Part shown: piece after piece, positions 25,526 to 35,125 of the stretch
How positions within the stretch are numbered: position 1 is the first letter of the stretch
How the letters are laid out: each line of letters opens with the position of its first letter
Source of the DNA: Cryptomeria japonica
Taxonomy: Eukaryota > Streptophyta > Pinopsida > Cupressales > Cupressaceae
DNA: 64,000 bases
Direction: 5' to 3'
Assembly (NCBI RefSeq): GCF_030272615.1
Contig: NC_081410.1
Location: 145,758,349 to 145,822,348 of the forward strand
Program-made: the position numbers and the translations under genes
The notes under the pieces: model-generated
Told to the model about the DNA's origin: nothing
The model's input: the letters and a program-made list of their open reading frames with translations, nothing else
The model's database searches: none

Positions 25526-25990
25526 CACTATAACTGACATGATTGAGTTGTTTGACTGCAGGAGTATTTGCCGATGCTAGAGTCACGGGAGAGATTCCCG
25601 TCGACGTAGAGGTTGCGACCTGAGTTGACACTTGGGGACCGAGCTGCCATCGAGGAGATGGGCTTGAGACATGTACTATATGTGTCTAAGTTTCGGGCAA
25701 ACATCGGTTTGCTAACTGCGCTGGCTGAGAGATGGCACTCTGAGACGTGCACGTTTTATCTGCCGATGGGTGAGATGATAGTCACCCTGGAGGATGTATA
25801 TAGAATTATGCGGATACCGATTGATGGGGAGCTGATTCCGTACGATCGAGACGGAGACAGGGATGCCCTTAGACGAGTGTTCTAGGATCCAAGACTGGAG
25901 ATGAGGGTGGGACACGTGGCATGGGATACCATGACATGGATAGGATTAGCACTACCAATAGTGTTGGCAGGAGTGATCAGTGAGTTCCTT

Positions 25991-27637
25991 TGTATCAGTT
26001 TTGTACCATTTTTTATAATGATGTAGACACCTACGGGTGATTGTAGCCATATGATTTTGACATCATTGTATCATGACACTTTATATATATATATGAGATG
26101 ATTCATCTTTGCGGCAGCGATATGCATGTGTACCTATGTGATGAGATGTTCTTATGTGATGCTTATGATATGGATGCAATGCAATATTTTTTATTTTTTT
26201 TGTTCGTTTATGTTTTATATGTGTATGCATGATGCAAATATGAATGTAAGTAATGCAGATGAATATGATAATGCAAATGTAAATTGTGCTAACAGGTGTT
26301 GTGTGCAGGATGTGATGCAGTTGTGATATCTATATGTATGTATGAAATGCTTATATGTGGTAATGTAGGTGCAACTACATGAAATGCAAATGTTTTTGGT
26401 GTGTCATTATACTCAGTCATGTGATAGCAGGCTATGCGGACTCGAGAAGGATGATGGAAGTCAATCAAGAAAGGGGGATGAAAGATAGAAGATATGAAAG
26501 TGAAAGAGCTTCTTGTGCGTTATCATCATTGAGCTTTATTATGGCAAAATAGGTTATGACAATCGAGGCATATGTTCGACCCAGAAAGTCATTGTACCTA
26601 TTTGCATGGAGATAAGACAGTCACAAACAAGGAATGCCCCAGTTCACACTAGACTCACAGTGTCCTCATATCCTTGGACAAGTCATAGCATTACTAAGAG
26701 ACAATCCATAGACAGCAAAATACAAATAGGTGACGATACCCCATCCTCGCCTTTCTAGTCAAAGACATCCTAGAGATAGAATCTCTAGTCAGAGACATCC
26801 CGGAAAAGCTAAAAGACATGTCACCAAAAAAGATGAAATCAAAAGAAAACCAAGACTCGACACCAACATCCACTGTAGTCCTCAAGTTTAGTGTCTCTTG
26901 TCACTTGTATAAGTCTTATTTTATTGTGGTCACAATGTTTACTTTCACAGAAAGGATAGATAGCACTGAACCATATGTTGTCTGAGTCTGTTGAAAGAGT
27001 TGATTTGTTGAAGCTCATTGTTGCTGTTGTGTCTCATCTGAAGCTGACTGAATCCATGAAACTGATACTTTATTGCGGAGAAGATGAAACTTTATTGCGG
27101 ATCTGTGATGCAGATGTTGCTTTATTGCGGATTGTGCGCGAATAGACTGAAGAAAGCTAGAAGAAACTTTACTCCTTGAAACATGTGATGTTCTCAGTTC
27201 CACACCCATCACTAGACGTAGGATTTGCCGTAGCCACATATAGGGTCTGATGGAAAGGGATGTGAAAAGGGAGGTTTATTATGAATGGCTAACCAATCTT
27301 AAGTAGATCAATAACAAACCATGATGGGAATGGGTAAGTTTATTATGGATGAATAGGTTGTGAGTGTGTGCAAAGTGAAATGATGAAAGTGAATCCTAAA
27401 GGAGGGAGGAGCAATGTCTCTACACATGGCGCTGGTGACCCAGTTTTCACCATGGTACTTGCCCAGGGCGCCACCGAAGTGGTTTTCACCGTTGGACGAA
27501 ATTATTTCTCTTTACTTTTTTCAATTTTTCAATGTTTTTTTGTGTCACAAGGCATCTGTTTGCCAGGTTTTCACCAAGTAACGATTTTTTTGTTTTATAA
27601 TTTTTTATTTATTTTTGAATTAGGATATTCTGAAGAG
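25991..27637. other. Gypsy element 1, region between PMD remnant and integrase tail
   Basis: Non-coding region of about 1.6 kb, collinear with 60004-61660 of the second element. It holds a short (TA)n run near 26080-26096, a doubled CTAGTCAAAGACATCC-like phrase (26757-26805) and a repeated TTTATTGCGGA phrase (27070-27130). No gene is seen on either strand. Confidence 0.6.
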
Positions 27638-29209
27638 CTATGTGTAAAACCTGCGAAGGTGAATGTTGTTGATTGGATCCTCCAAAGGTTCACTTTCTGT
27701 AGTTGAGAGCTGATATGCCCCAGATCCATATGTTGTTGTAATGATGTAAGGACCAAGCCAATTTGGTTCGAACTTGCCCTTCTTCTGTCTGTCTTGCTGA
27801 TTTTTAGGATTTTCTCTAAGAACCAAGTCACCTACCTCAAATGTGCGAGGCTTGACTTTATGATTGTAGATGTATTGTTCCTTGACTGAATGATGTGTAG
27901 CTTGAGTGTTTGTCTTCCTTGATGAAGGAATTGAGATAGAATTACTAGTGTGTGGACTACACAGGCCCGTATGCGTGTCACCTGAAGAAGTTTGGGCATC
28001 TCTGATAGCAAAGTCCTTCGAGGAAGCTCCATTAAAGGTCCGTGTTGTATCACCAAAAGGGGATGGATGTGTGGAACAAGTGGATGAGTGATGAAGGCTT
28101 ATGATTGTGAAAAGAAGTGAAAGTAGGATAGCATGATGGAGACTTAGGATCAACAAGTATGCTTTTTGACTTGAAATTTTAGAACTTTTGCCCCCAGTTA
28201 TTTTGATATTAGGGGAGATCAACTCTTGCTCTTTTTGCTTCATAGGATTTTTATCCTTGACTTTGATTTTTGTAGAGTCCAATAGCTTTTGATTTTGATT
28301 TGGACTAAAGGACTTTTCTTTATTAGTGACTTTTAGATTTTTCTTTTCAACGCTTGATTTTTGATCCCCAATGAGTGAGGGCTTTTGTGATTCTTGTTGA
28401 TCCAAGTCTGGAAGTGGAGTGGAAATGGAAGGAGTGGATGAAATGGTAAGGCTATGTGAGTTCTCCAGAGGGTTGGCGATAGACTCAATAGATTCTTTGT
28501 TGGAACCACTCTTAGGACTATTGATATCAAGAGTTGCTTGCACTGCTAGAGGAGATTTGCATTCAGACTTAGTAGCCACAACACTAGGTGGTTCACACCC
28601 AATTCCTTGGCATTGAAAATTGTTTGTAGGTTGTTCTTGTTGACATAATACCTTAGGAGATAATGGGAGTTGGTCAACATGAAATATATACTCACCACAT
28701 CCTAGGTCTTTAATCTTGAACTTTTCTTTTAGCTCTGCTTGTTTGGATGTAAAAGCTTTTAAGGATTCAGGATCCACATATGTCGATGAAGGAACAGCTT
28801 CATGATTGACTAGAATTGTTATTTCTGACTGAGGTTGCAGATTGTTGCAATATATGAATGGATTTGGATCCGCTTTGACGGTCACTTCAACTCCATTGTG
28901 TGGAAACTTGATACATCGATGATATGTAGATGGGACCGCGCTCATCTCATGAATCCATGGACTTCCTAGCAATATATTGTATGTGAGATCCAGGTCTAGG
29001 ACTTGACAAACCACATCCTTTGTAACCGGCCCGACTCTGAGAGGTAAGGTGACTGTGCCCTTGGATGAACGCTCTTCATCGTCATATGCCTTGATGGTGA
29101 TTTTGTTTGTAGAATTCATAGCTTTGTCGGAATATCCCAATTGTTTAATAGTGCTCAATGTACAAATGTTCAGACCTGCTCCTCCATCTATCAGGACTCG
29201 TTTTATTCA
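27638..29209 (-). pseudogene. Gypsy element 1 protease, linker and integrase C-terminal tail
   Basis: On the minus strand the frame continues from gag after one TGA (29209-29207). The retropepsin active site DGGAG follows at about 29190, then the protease body (LSTIKQLGYSD, LDLDLTYNILLGSPWIHEM). A Ser/Lys-rich linker of roughly 300 residues comes next, with no recognised fold. The frame ends in an integrase tail (KVKPRTFEVGDLVL, then WLGPYIITTTYGSGAYQL, LEDPINNIHLRRFYT). The last 506 codons are open. RT, RNase H, the zinc H2C2 and integrase core are missing, so this is a large deletion/replacement that kept the frame. It cannot supply replication enzymes itself. Confidence 0.8.
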
Positions 29210-31756
29210 ATGTTTGTGTATGAAGGCCTCAATGTGTAATGGTGCATTATGTGGCTGACTTATGGAGGCATCATCGGCTTTTGTGAATGTAAGGGAGTGT
29301 GGAATGGAAAGGTATCCCACCATGGCTTGAAACTGGTCCATGTTCAGATCAGTAGGAACAACAGTTTCTCTCAAGATTTTGTCAATAATGGCTTTATGTG
29401 CGGGAGATATGCGTAATAGTTCAAGGATTGAAATGAGTGCGGGTGTCTTCCCTAACTGTTCTACAAGGTCATACTCAGGTTTGGTTGATGAAGAGGCGGT
29501 GTTTTTAGCTGGAGCACCTTGCAAAGTAATTTTACCTCGACGGGTTGTAACGTGACATTCAGAGGTAGGTTCAAAAGAAGATCCAACACCTTTTAGGACA
29601 ATCTTGGGTCTCTGAGTAGAATTCTCAGATGCTTTGTCCTTGATGATAATAGTAGAGACGTAATTTTCCATCGAGATATTATTGATAGTTGAATCATAGT
29701 TGTAAGGTGCTCTAGTATAGTTGGCTTGGTCATCTGTGGCTTTAGCTTTTCCCTTGTCATGTTTTGGGAATGGTTCCTTAAACATCTCATGTTCCTGATT
29801 AGACGAATGTCCCTCAATCTCAATGTCACCTCTATCAATGAGATCCTGTATGATGTTCTTCAGTCGATGACAATTTCCTGTCTTATGACCCTTGCTCTTA
29901 TGAAATTCACAATACTCATCATCATTCCACCAATTCGGCTTAACCTTTGGTTCATATGGAGGAAAATCTGGAACTGTGATTACCTTGTTTGCCACAAGCT
30001 TCTTGAAAACTGACTCAAGTGGTTCTCCCAATGGAGTGTACTTCCTTCGTGATCTGGAAGTTGTTTGAGTATTTACTTGATTGTTTGTAGAACTTGATCC
30101 TGAAAAGATGAATTTGGGTCGCACTGTGTTGGCATCAACAACACCATCATTGACTGTATTCTTGTTTTTATTCCAAAATCTTGGCTTGTCTTTTCCTTTA
30201 AAGTCATCTTTGTTTTCCTTAAATATCTTAATGACTCCTTGTTCAATTAGGACCTTTTCTGTTGCGAAGCCTTTTTCGATAACGTCCTTGAAGGTAGACA
30301 AACAAGCTTTCCTTAAGTCATAACCAATCTCTTTGTTAACATTTTGGGTGAACATCTCTACCATTTGTTTTTGTGGAATCTCACAAGAGCATCTGCTGGC
30401 TAGATTTCTCCATCTTTGTAAAAATGATGCAAAAGATTCTCCCTCTTTTTGCTTAGTATTGCACAAAGTAGTGACTGATATGTCTGTCTCTATGTTGTAG
30501 GAGAAATGTTGAATAAATGCTTCTGCTAGGTCACCCCATGACTTAATACCAGGTGGAAGTTGGGAGAACCATTCCATAGCTTGATCACCTAAGCTTTGTG
30601 GGAATAATCTCATCAAATATGTCTCTTCTGCTGCTACCTCAATGCAAGCTGTGAAAAATTGTCTTATGTGTGCCTTAGGATCCCCTTTTCCTCTATACTT
30701 ATCAAATTTAGGCGTCACAAAGTGTGTAGGAAAAGGAGGCATTGGAATGCTCTTGTCAAATGGATAAGGACATATGTCTCTCATTGTGTATGTTGGCTTC
30801 TGTGTATTTATGTCCTCCATTTTCTTTTGTAAGTCCCTGATTTGTTGCTCCAAATTGCTCTTAGGTGGAGATCGACTTCTTGGACCATATCCTATGTTTG
30901 AGGTACCCATTGGAGGAGGTGCATGTTGCATATATGGATGATATTGATCATACACATGTTCATATGGAGGAGGTCTGTAATGATGTTGCATATATGGACC
31001 ACTTGGTATAGATTCATGTTGAGGAACACCATATCTATTTTGTGCATGTATACCATACTCCACAGGCATGTCATGTTCTATTGTATTGCCCCAAAATTTG
31101 ACATGAGGTTTCCTTGTGTCCAAATTTTGAGCATGCCTTGGAATATCCCATTGCTTTGGTGGTTGATCCTTAGCATTGATATGTGATTGAGCATATTTTT
31201 CTCCATAAGACTTCCATAATGGTCTGCGAAGGTGAGTATCATATGTTTGACCATGTGTATGTGGGACCTCTGGTTTTTGAAGCAAAGCTGATGGTGATTC
31301 AGGTACCATGTGTGGTCCTCTATTTCCTCCACTATTAGGTCTCCTTTGATCCATATTGGAGTGAGGTTGTTGCAAAGGTCTATGTTCCATTATTTGAGAC
31401 ATGTCAAAATCATGAGGTATCTTGGCTCCACTTTGTGCCATCATGTGTAAGAAGTATTGTCTATCTCTCCTCATTATTTCCTCAACCAATCGATTGAAAT
31501 GGGGATTCATAATGGATTCTTCCACATCTGCTGAATGTACTGAAAAGTTGTCCACATTGTCATTTTGTGTAGCATTGTTGTTTATAGTGTCCATGTTCTC
31601 AACATTTGGATTATTTCTATAGGCATCCATGTCAGGTAATGTAGTATGATCAGAATTGAAAAAGATCTCATTGTCATAATCATAAGAACTCATGTTTGCG
31701 GACGCTTGAGCCTCTTTAGTTTCTCTCCTAGATTTTTGAAGATGGGTTTCAACCAT
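29207..31756 (-). CDS. Gypsy element 1 Gag protein
   Basis: An uninterrupted frame of 849 codons on the minus strand. The N-terminal third is Asn/His/Pro-rich. The retrotransposon gag domain lies near residues 350-510 (FDKYRGKGDPKAHIRQFF, then FPQSLGDQAMEWFSQLPPGI and FASFLQRWRNLASRC). A single zinc-knuckle-like C/H motif (CEFHKSKGHKTGNC) lies near residue 625, as in Tat/Athila-type Gag. Gag assembles the cytoplasmic particle that packages the element RNA. It ends at TGA just before the protease active site; the frame continues beyond, so this stop probably divides what was a single Gag-protease frame. An intact gag in an element without RT fits a non-autonomous element relying on relatives for enzymes. 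Confidence 0.85.
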   Translation of the reverse strand: MVETHLQKSRRETKEAQASANMSSYDYDNEIFFNSDHTTLPDMDAYRNNPNVENMDTINNNATQNDNVDNFSVHSADVEESIMNPHFNRLVEEIMRRDRQYFLHMMAQSGAKIPHDFDMSQIMEHRPLQQPHSNMDQRRPNSGGNRGPHMVPESPSALLQKPEVPHTHGQTYDTHLRRPLWKSYGEKYAQSHINAKDQPPKQWDIPRHAQNLDTRKPHVKFWGNTIEHDMPVEYGIHAQNRYGVPQHESIPSGPYMQHHYRPPPYEHVYDQYHPYMQHAPPPMGTSNIGYGPRSRSPPKSNLEQQIRDLQKKMEDINTQKPTYTMRDICPYPFDKSIPMPPFPTHFVTPKFDKYRGKGDPKAHIRQFFTACIEVAAEETYLMRLFPQSLGDQAMEWFSQLPPGIKSWGDLAEAFIQHFSYNIETDISVTTLCNTKQKEGESFASFLQRWRNLASRCSCEIPQKQMVEMFTQNVNKEIGYDLRKACLSTFKDVIEKGFATEKVLIEQGVIKIFKENKDDFKGKDKPRFWNKNKNTVNDGVVDANTVRPKFIFSGSSSTNNQVNTQTTSRSRRKYTPLGEPLESVFKKLVANKVITVPDFPPYEPKVKPNWWNDDEYCEFHKSKGHKTGNCHRLKNIIQDLIDRGDIEIEGHSSNQEHEMFKEPFPKHDKGKAKATDDQANYTRAPYNYDSTINNISMENYVSTIIIKDKASENSTQRPKIVLKGVGSSFEPTSECHVTTRRGKITLQGAPAKNTASSSTKPEYDLVEQLGKTPALISILELLRISPAHKAIIDKILRETVVPTDLNMDQFQAMVGYLSIPHSLTFTKADDASISQPHNAPLHIEAFIHKH

Positions 31757-32479
31757 GAACTAGGTATTGACCAAGATGTGTGAGACTAGATGAAAAATGG
31801 AAAGAGTATGGAAGACCAAGAGTTGGATGAAATGTAAATGAGTCTGAAGTGTACTTGTAATGTCCAAAGTGTAAGACCAAGTATGTATGTAGTAGAGTAG
31901 GTGTGACTTCCAAAGAGAGGATAGTTTCTCTTGATGAGGTAAGTTGACCTTGACTCTAAGTAAAACCAAATGAGACCCAAAGGTAAGCAACCTTGATGAG
32001 GGACCACTTAGCAAAGTGTTGTTGTATGTAGTGTGTTGACAAAGTATGATGAGGACAAGCAAGTGACCTTTTGACTCAAGTTTAGACAAATGTAAATTTA
32101 ATGCAAGATGTAAAGCAATGATGGACTTTGTGAGACCCAAAGACAAGTTGAATGCTAGATGAAAACCTAAAGAAACAACCTAGGAAGCTCAAGAATTCTG
32201 AAACTGATTGTTCTTGTTTGCTTGATTGTAAAATTTTTCCAATTTGTGAAGTTGTGACCAAATCTGAATGTTTGACTGTTTTTCGTGACAAGAGGACACA
32301 ATGTTGATGAGGACTCAATGTTTGCAAGTGTTTAGACTCTCCAAGAAAAGTGTGTTGTTTGATGTAAAAATGTTTTGCATACAGTTGAAAACACAAAAGA
32401 CACAATGTTTTGTTGTTTGGTTTTGAATGTTTTGAATGTTTAAAATAAGTCAAGCACAATTCTTATGGCTGGCCAAGAC

Positions 32480-33030
32480 AATAGTTGTTGATCCCACATG
32501 AGGTTTTACCCCCGAGGCTACGCTATTCAGAGCGGATACTTAGATGCTTGACCTCACTGGCTCCACCCTCGGCACTCACTTCTCGGGTCAGCCAAGCATC
32601 AGTCCCCATGAAAACTCCCCGTGGCAAACTTTGTATCTCTACTAAGAACCGTATGTGTGTGGGCCGCTACCAGAGGTCCGACCTCCTGCCCCAACAACTA
32701 GAAGGATTTGGGCTTCTAAAACAAAAAGGTGCTAGTAAGGGCATCCGCTCGTGTGGCGATACATGCGGCACTTTCAGCTCTGTAAATACAAAAGGCTCCC
32801 AGCCGGTAGGGGTTACGCCCTACAACTGATCAAATAAATTTGATCAAACGGGTTTATGGGGAGACATAGTGTCGGTATGAACTAATCAGCACACGTTATT
32901 CATAGTTTTCACCATGAATACATTTGATTATAGTGGTTTGGATGAGGTGGGTTTTCCTCGCTACCACTTGGGTCGTTCTCTTCTCACTAGTAGTCCTAAT
33001 GACCACACGGGAAGACAGGCCCTCTAAAGA
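32480..33030. other. GC-richer block in the Gypsy leader
   Basis: Markedly richer in G and C than its flanks, with phrases such as CCCCCGAGGCTACGC and CGGGTCAGCCAAGC. Stops occur in most frames; one frame on the plus strand is open for 114 codons but has no recognisable family. It could be a structured RNA region used in packaging or translation; this is speculation. Confidence 0.4.
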
Positions 33031-33340
33031 TTAAACAAAAAGAGCCTATTGCTCAAGACACAAAAGACAATGATTCAATTTTAGTGCACCAATTGAAGTG
33101 TTTGCTAGTCTATGAAAACAAGGCACATAATAAAAATCCAAAAACCCTTGCCAAGGATCTGCAACAAAGATTTATTAGTAGTTTGGATTGTTTGAAATAA
33201 TCACCCCTTCCTGCAAGCACACAAGTTAGGTAAATTTTAGATCCAAAAGACTTTGTGAAATAGGGGCCTTCAATAATGCGTTTTGTTGACCAATTCAAAG
33301 ATCTGATTCATCATAAAAAAAGACCACCTGTAAAATTTCA

Positions 33341-34200
33341 AAAGATTTCCAGAAATGTAAGAAAATCCAAAAAAATTGCTAATTTGCTCCAAAAATTAAT
33401 TTTTTATGAAAAATCATAAAAAATTCATATAAAATGCAAAATCGATCCAAAAAATCTGAAATGTTTACTAGAGAGTCTTGACGGTCTTCCAAACTTGCAC
33501 AAAAAATTTTCTGCAACAAATCCAAGCAGTTTGTGAGATATGAGTAAAATAATGCAAAACCCTAATTTTCAAAGATCTGATTTTTGAGGAATGATTTTGC
33601 ATCAAATTTAAAATCACAAAGAACAGATCCTGTGTATAATTTTGAGAGATTTCCAAAAATGTAAGAAAATTCAAAAAATTCGCTAATTTTCTCTCAAAAT
33701 TAATTTTTTATGAAAAATCATAAAAAATTCATACAAAATGCAAAATAGATCCAAAAAATCTAAAATTTTTACTAAATCTTTCTGATACTTTTCCTGACCT
33801 ACAAAAAAAATTGGATGTCAAAATTCGAATTGGTTTGTGAAATCTGATCAAAATAAGGAAAAACCCTAATTTTTAAAGATCTGATTTTTAGGGAAATATT
33901 TTGCATCAAAATTAAAATCACAAAGAATAGATCCTATGTATAATTATGAGAGATTTCCAAAAATGTAAGAAAATCCAAAAAATTCTCTCATTTTCTCTCA
34001 AAATTAATTTTTTATGAAAAATCATAAAAAATTCATAGAAAATGAAAATGTGCTCCAAAAATTCTGAATTTTGGCTTGAGATCTCCTGATACTTTCTTCA
34101 ACCTGCAAAAAAAATTTGGTACAAAATTTCGTAGCCGTTTGTGAGATATGATCGAATCTCTCCAAGATCTTGATTTTGTGTCCAAAACCCTAGCTGCACA
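33341..34200. repeat. Three tandem copies of a ~304-bp unit in the leader
   Basis: The phrase GATTTCCARAAATGTAAGAAAAT recurs at about 33343, 33647 and 33950, a period of about 304 bp. Each copy contains TTTTTTATGA-AAAA-TCATAAAAAA, a perfect 10-bp stem with a 4-nt loop, and a shared CTAATTTTYAAAGATCTGATTTT phrase. The third copy is cut short near the primer site. Confidence 0.75.
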
Positions 34201-34282
34201 AGGTTATTCTCCAAATTGTTTTACAAAATAGCAATATAGGGTTAGAAAAATCTGCAAAAAACACAGATCTAAAAAAAATCAT

Positions 34283-34300
34283 GTCCCACCGGGCGTGCCA
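34283..34300 (-). other. Gypsy element 1 primer-binding site
   Basis: Three bases inside the 5' LTR the minus strand reads TGGCACGCCCGGTGGGAC. It starts with TGG, as expected for pairing with a tRNA 3' CCA end. I cannot assign the primer tRNA with confidence; it is not the initiator-Met site of the Copia elements here. Confidence 0.65.
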
Positions 34301-34303
34301 AAA

Positions 34304-35120
34304 TGTATATGGTGAAAATGGATAACAATAATAACAATATTGAAAGGCTAAATGAATTCAACCACCAAACCCTAGCCTAACAATCAACAAAAATCCACCA
34401 TAACATATGAAGATTACCTAAGACAATGCAAATCAAATGAAAGCACAAAGATTGTACCATTACATGTCCAATAGGGTTTTGATCTCTATTCTTCCTATCT
34501 CCATTGATCTTGCTTGATATATTTGCTCTCAGATTTTATATGCACAAGAGCTCAACAAAGAACAGAATGTGGTTGCAAGTAGGATCGTAGTATAGTCAAG
34601 TCCTTAAGATCAGTGATTAGGGTTTATAGAATGATTAGGATGAATTATTAGAATGCATAGAACGATTAGGGTTTGATAATAAAGGAAGCATCTCCTTAAA
34701 TAGAAGACACAATATGAAATGGAGGGATAAGATTGAGAGGTGTAAAAGGAGGTCGGCTATGATTAGAGGGTAGGTAAAAGAAATAATAAAATAATGAAAG
34801 GGGTAGGTAGTGTATGAATTAAGAGATGAATGACATGTGTCATGGGTAGAAAAGGTTAATGAATTAATTAAATAAATAAAGATTTATTTAATTAATAGAA
34901 GAAGTGGGATCAATTAAATAAATAAGATATTTATTTAATTTAGGAAAAGGATAATTTAAATAAATAAATGTATTTATTTAAATGAGAAATAAGGCTAGAA
35001 GAGGATAAATGAATTAATTAAATAAATAAAGATTTATTTAATTAATAGAAGAATTAAACTTAGATAATTAAATAAATAAAATATTTATTTAATTAGACAT
35101 GACAATTTTAGGTGTCTCCA
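34304..35120 (-). repeat. Gypsy element 1, 5' LTR
   Basis: 817 bp, same length as the left LTR, about 10 substitutions apart by eye. TATA-like TATTTAAGG at about 34694-34702 (minus strand). The cluster of five palindromes is at about 34863-35094. Followed by target duplication CTAAC (35121-35125). Confidence 0.93.
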
Positions 35121-35125
35121 CTAAC

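Larger units (their letters stand above)
25014..25990 (+). pseudogene. Antisense plant mobile domain (PMD) gene, truncated copy
   Basis: This lies opposite to gag. Predicted exon 1 is 25014-25079 (22 codons, MAFVHRFDRV...), donor CCG/GTGAGT. The intron is 25080-25561, with acceptor CTGCAG/GAG. Exon 2 starts at 25562 in phase 0 and carries the PMD signature: ERWHSETCTFYLPMGEM, then TLEDVYRIMRIPIDGE. TAG stops interrupt at 25607-25609 and 25883-25885, both CAG in the other copy. Shortly after LAGVIS the frame runs into a 1590-bp deletion relative to the second element, removing the rest of the domain and the coiled-coil tail. PMD proteins such as Arabidopsis MAIN and MAIL1 act in silencing and genome maintenance; a role here is inference. 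Not functional. Confidence 0.75.
31757..34282 (-). other. Gypsy element 1 leader (5' untranslated region)
   Basis: This is a leader of about 2.5 kb between the primer site and the gag start. It has three parts: an AT-rich tract with a 3-copy repeat of ~304 bp (33341-34200), a GC-richer block (about 32480-33030) unlike the rest of the element, and a stretch (31757-32480) adjoining gag. Long leaders before gag are known for Tat/Athila elements. No convincing coding region is seen. Confidence 0.6.
23852..35120 (-). mobile_element. Nested Ty3/Gypsy Tat-like retrotransposon, RT-deleted
   Basis: Two 817-bp LTRs (23852-24668 and 34304-35120) bound 9.6 kb of internal DNA. CTAAC target duplications lie at 23847-23851 and 35121-35125. 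Orientation is minus: primer site at 34283-34300, polypurine tract at 24669-24682. Minus-strand content is leader, gag, protease, a linker and the integrase C-terminal tail; RT, RNase H and the integrase core are absent. A plus-strand PMD gene remnant lies between the tail and the 3' LTR. The LTRs differ at about 10 of 817 positions by my count (about 1.2%), so insertion is fairly recent. The second copy at 56075 onward keeps pol, which shows what was lost here. Confidence 0.93.

Noticed and set aside
32485-32829. Plus-strand 114-codon frame in the Gypsy leader
   Set aside because: It is antisense to the element, has no domain, and lies in a GC-richer block where long frames arise easily.
23852-35120. 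Treating the DNA between the Copia LTRs as one very large element
   Set aside because: The internal pair of 817-bp LTRs with their own CTAAC target duplication shows a separate nested insertion that splits the Copia RT.
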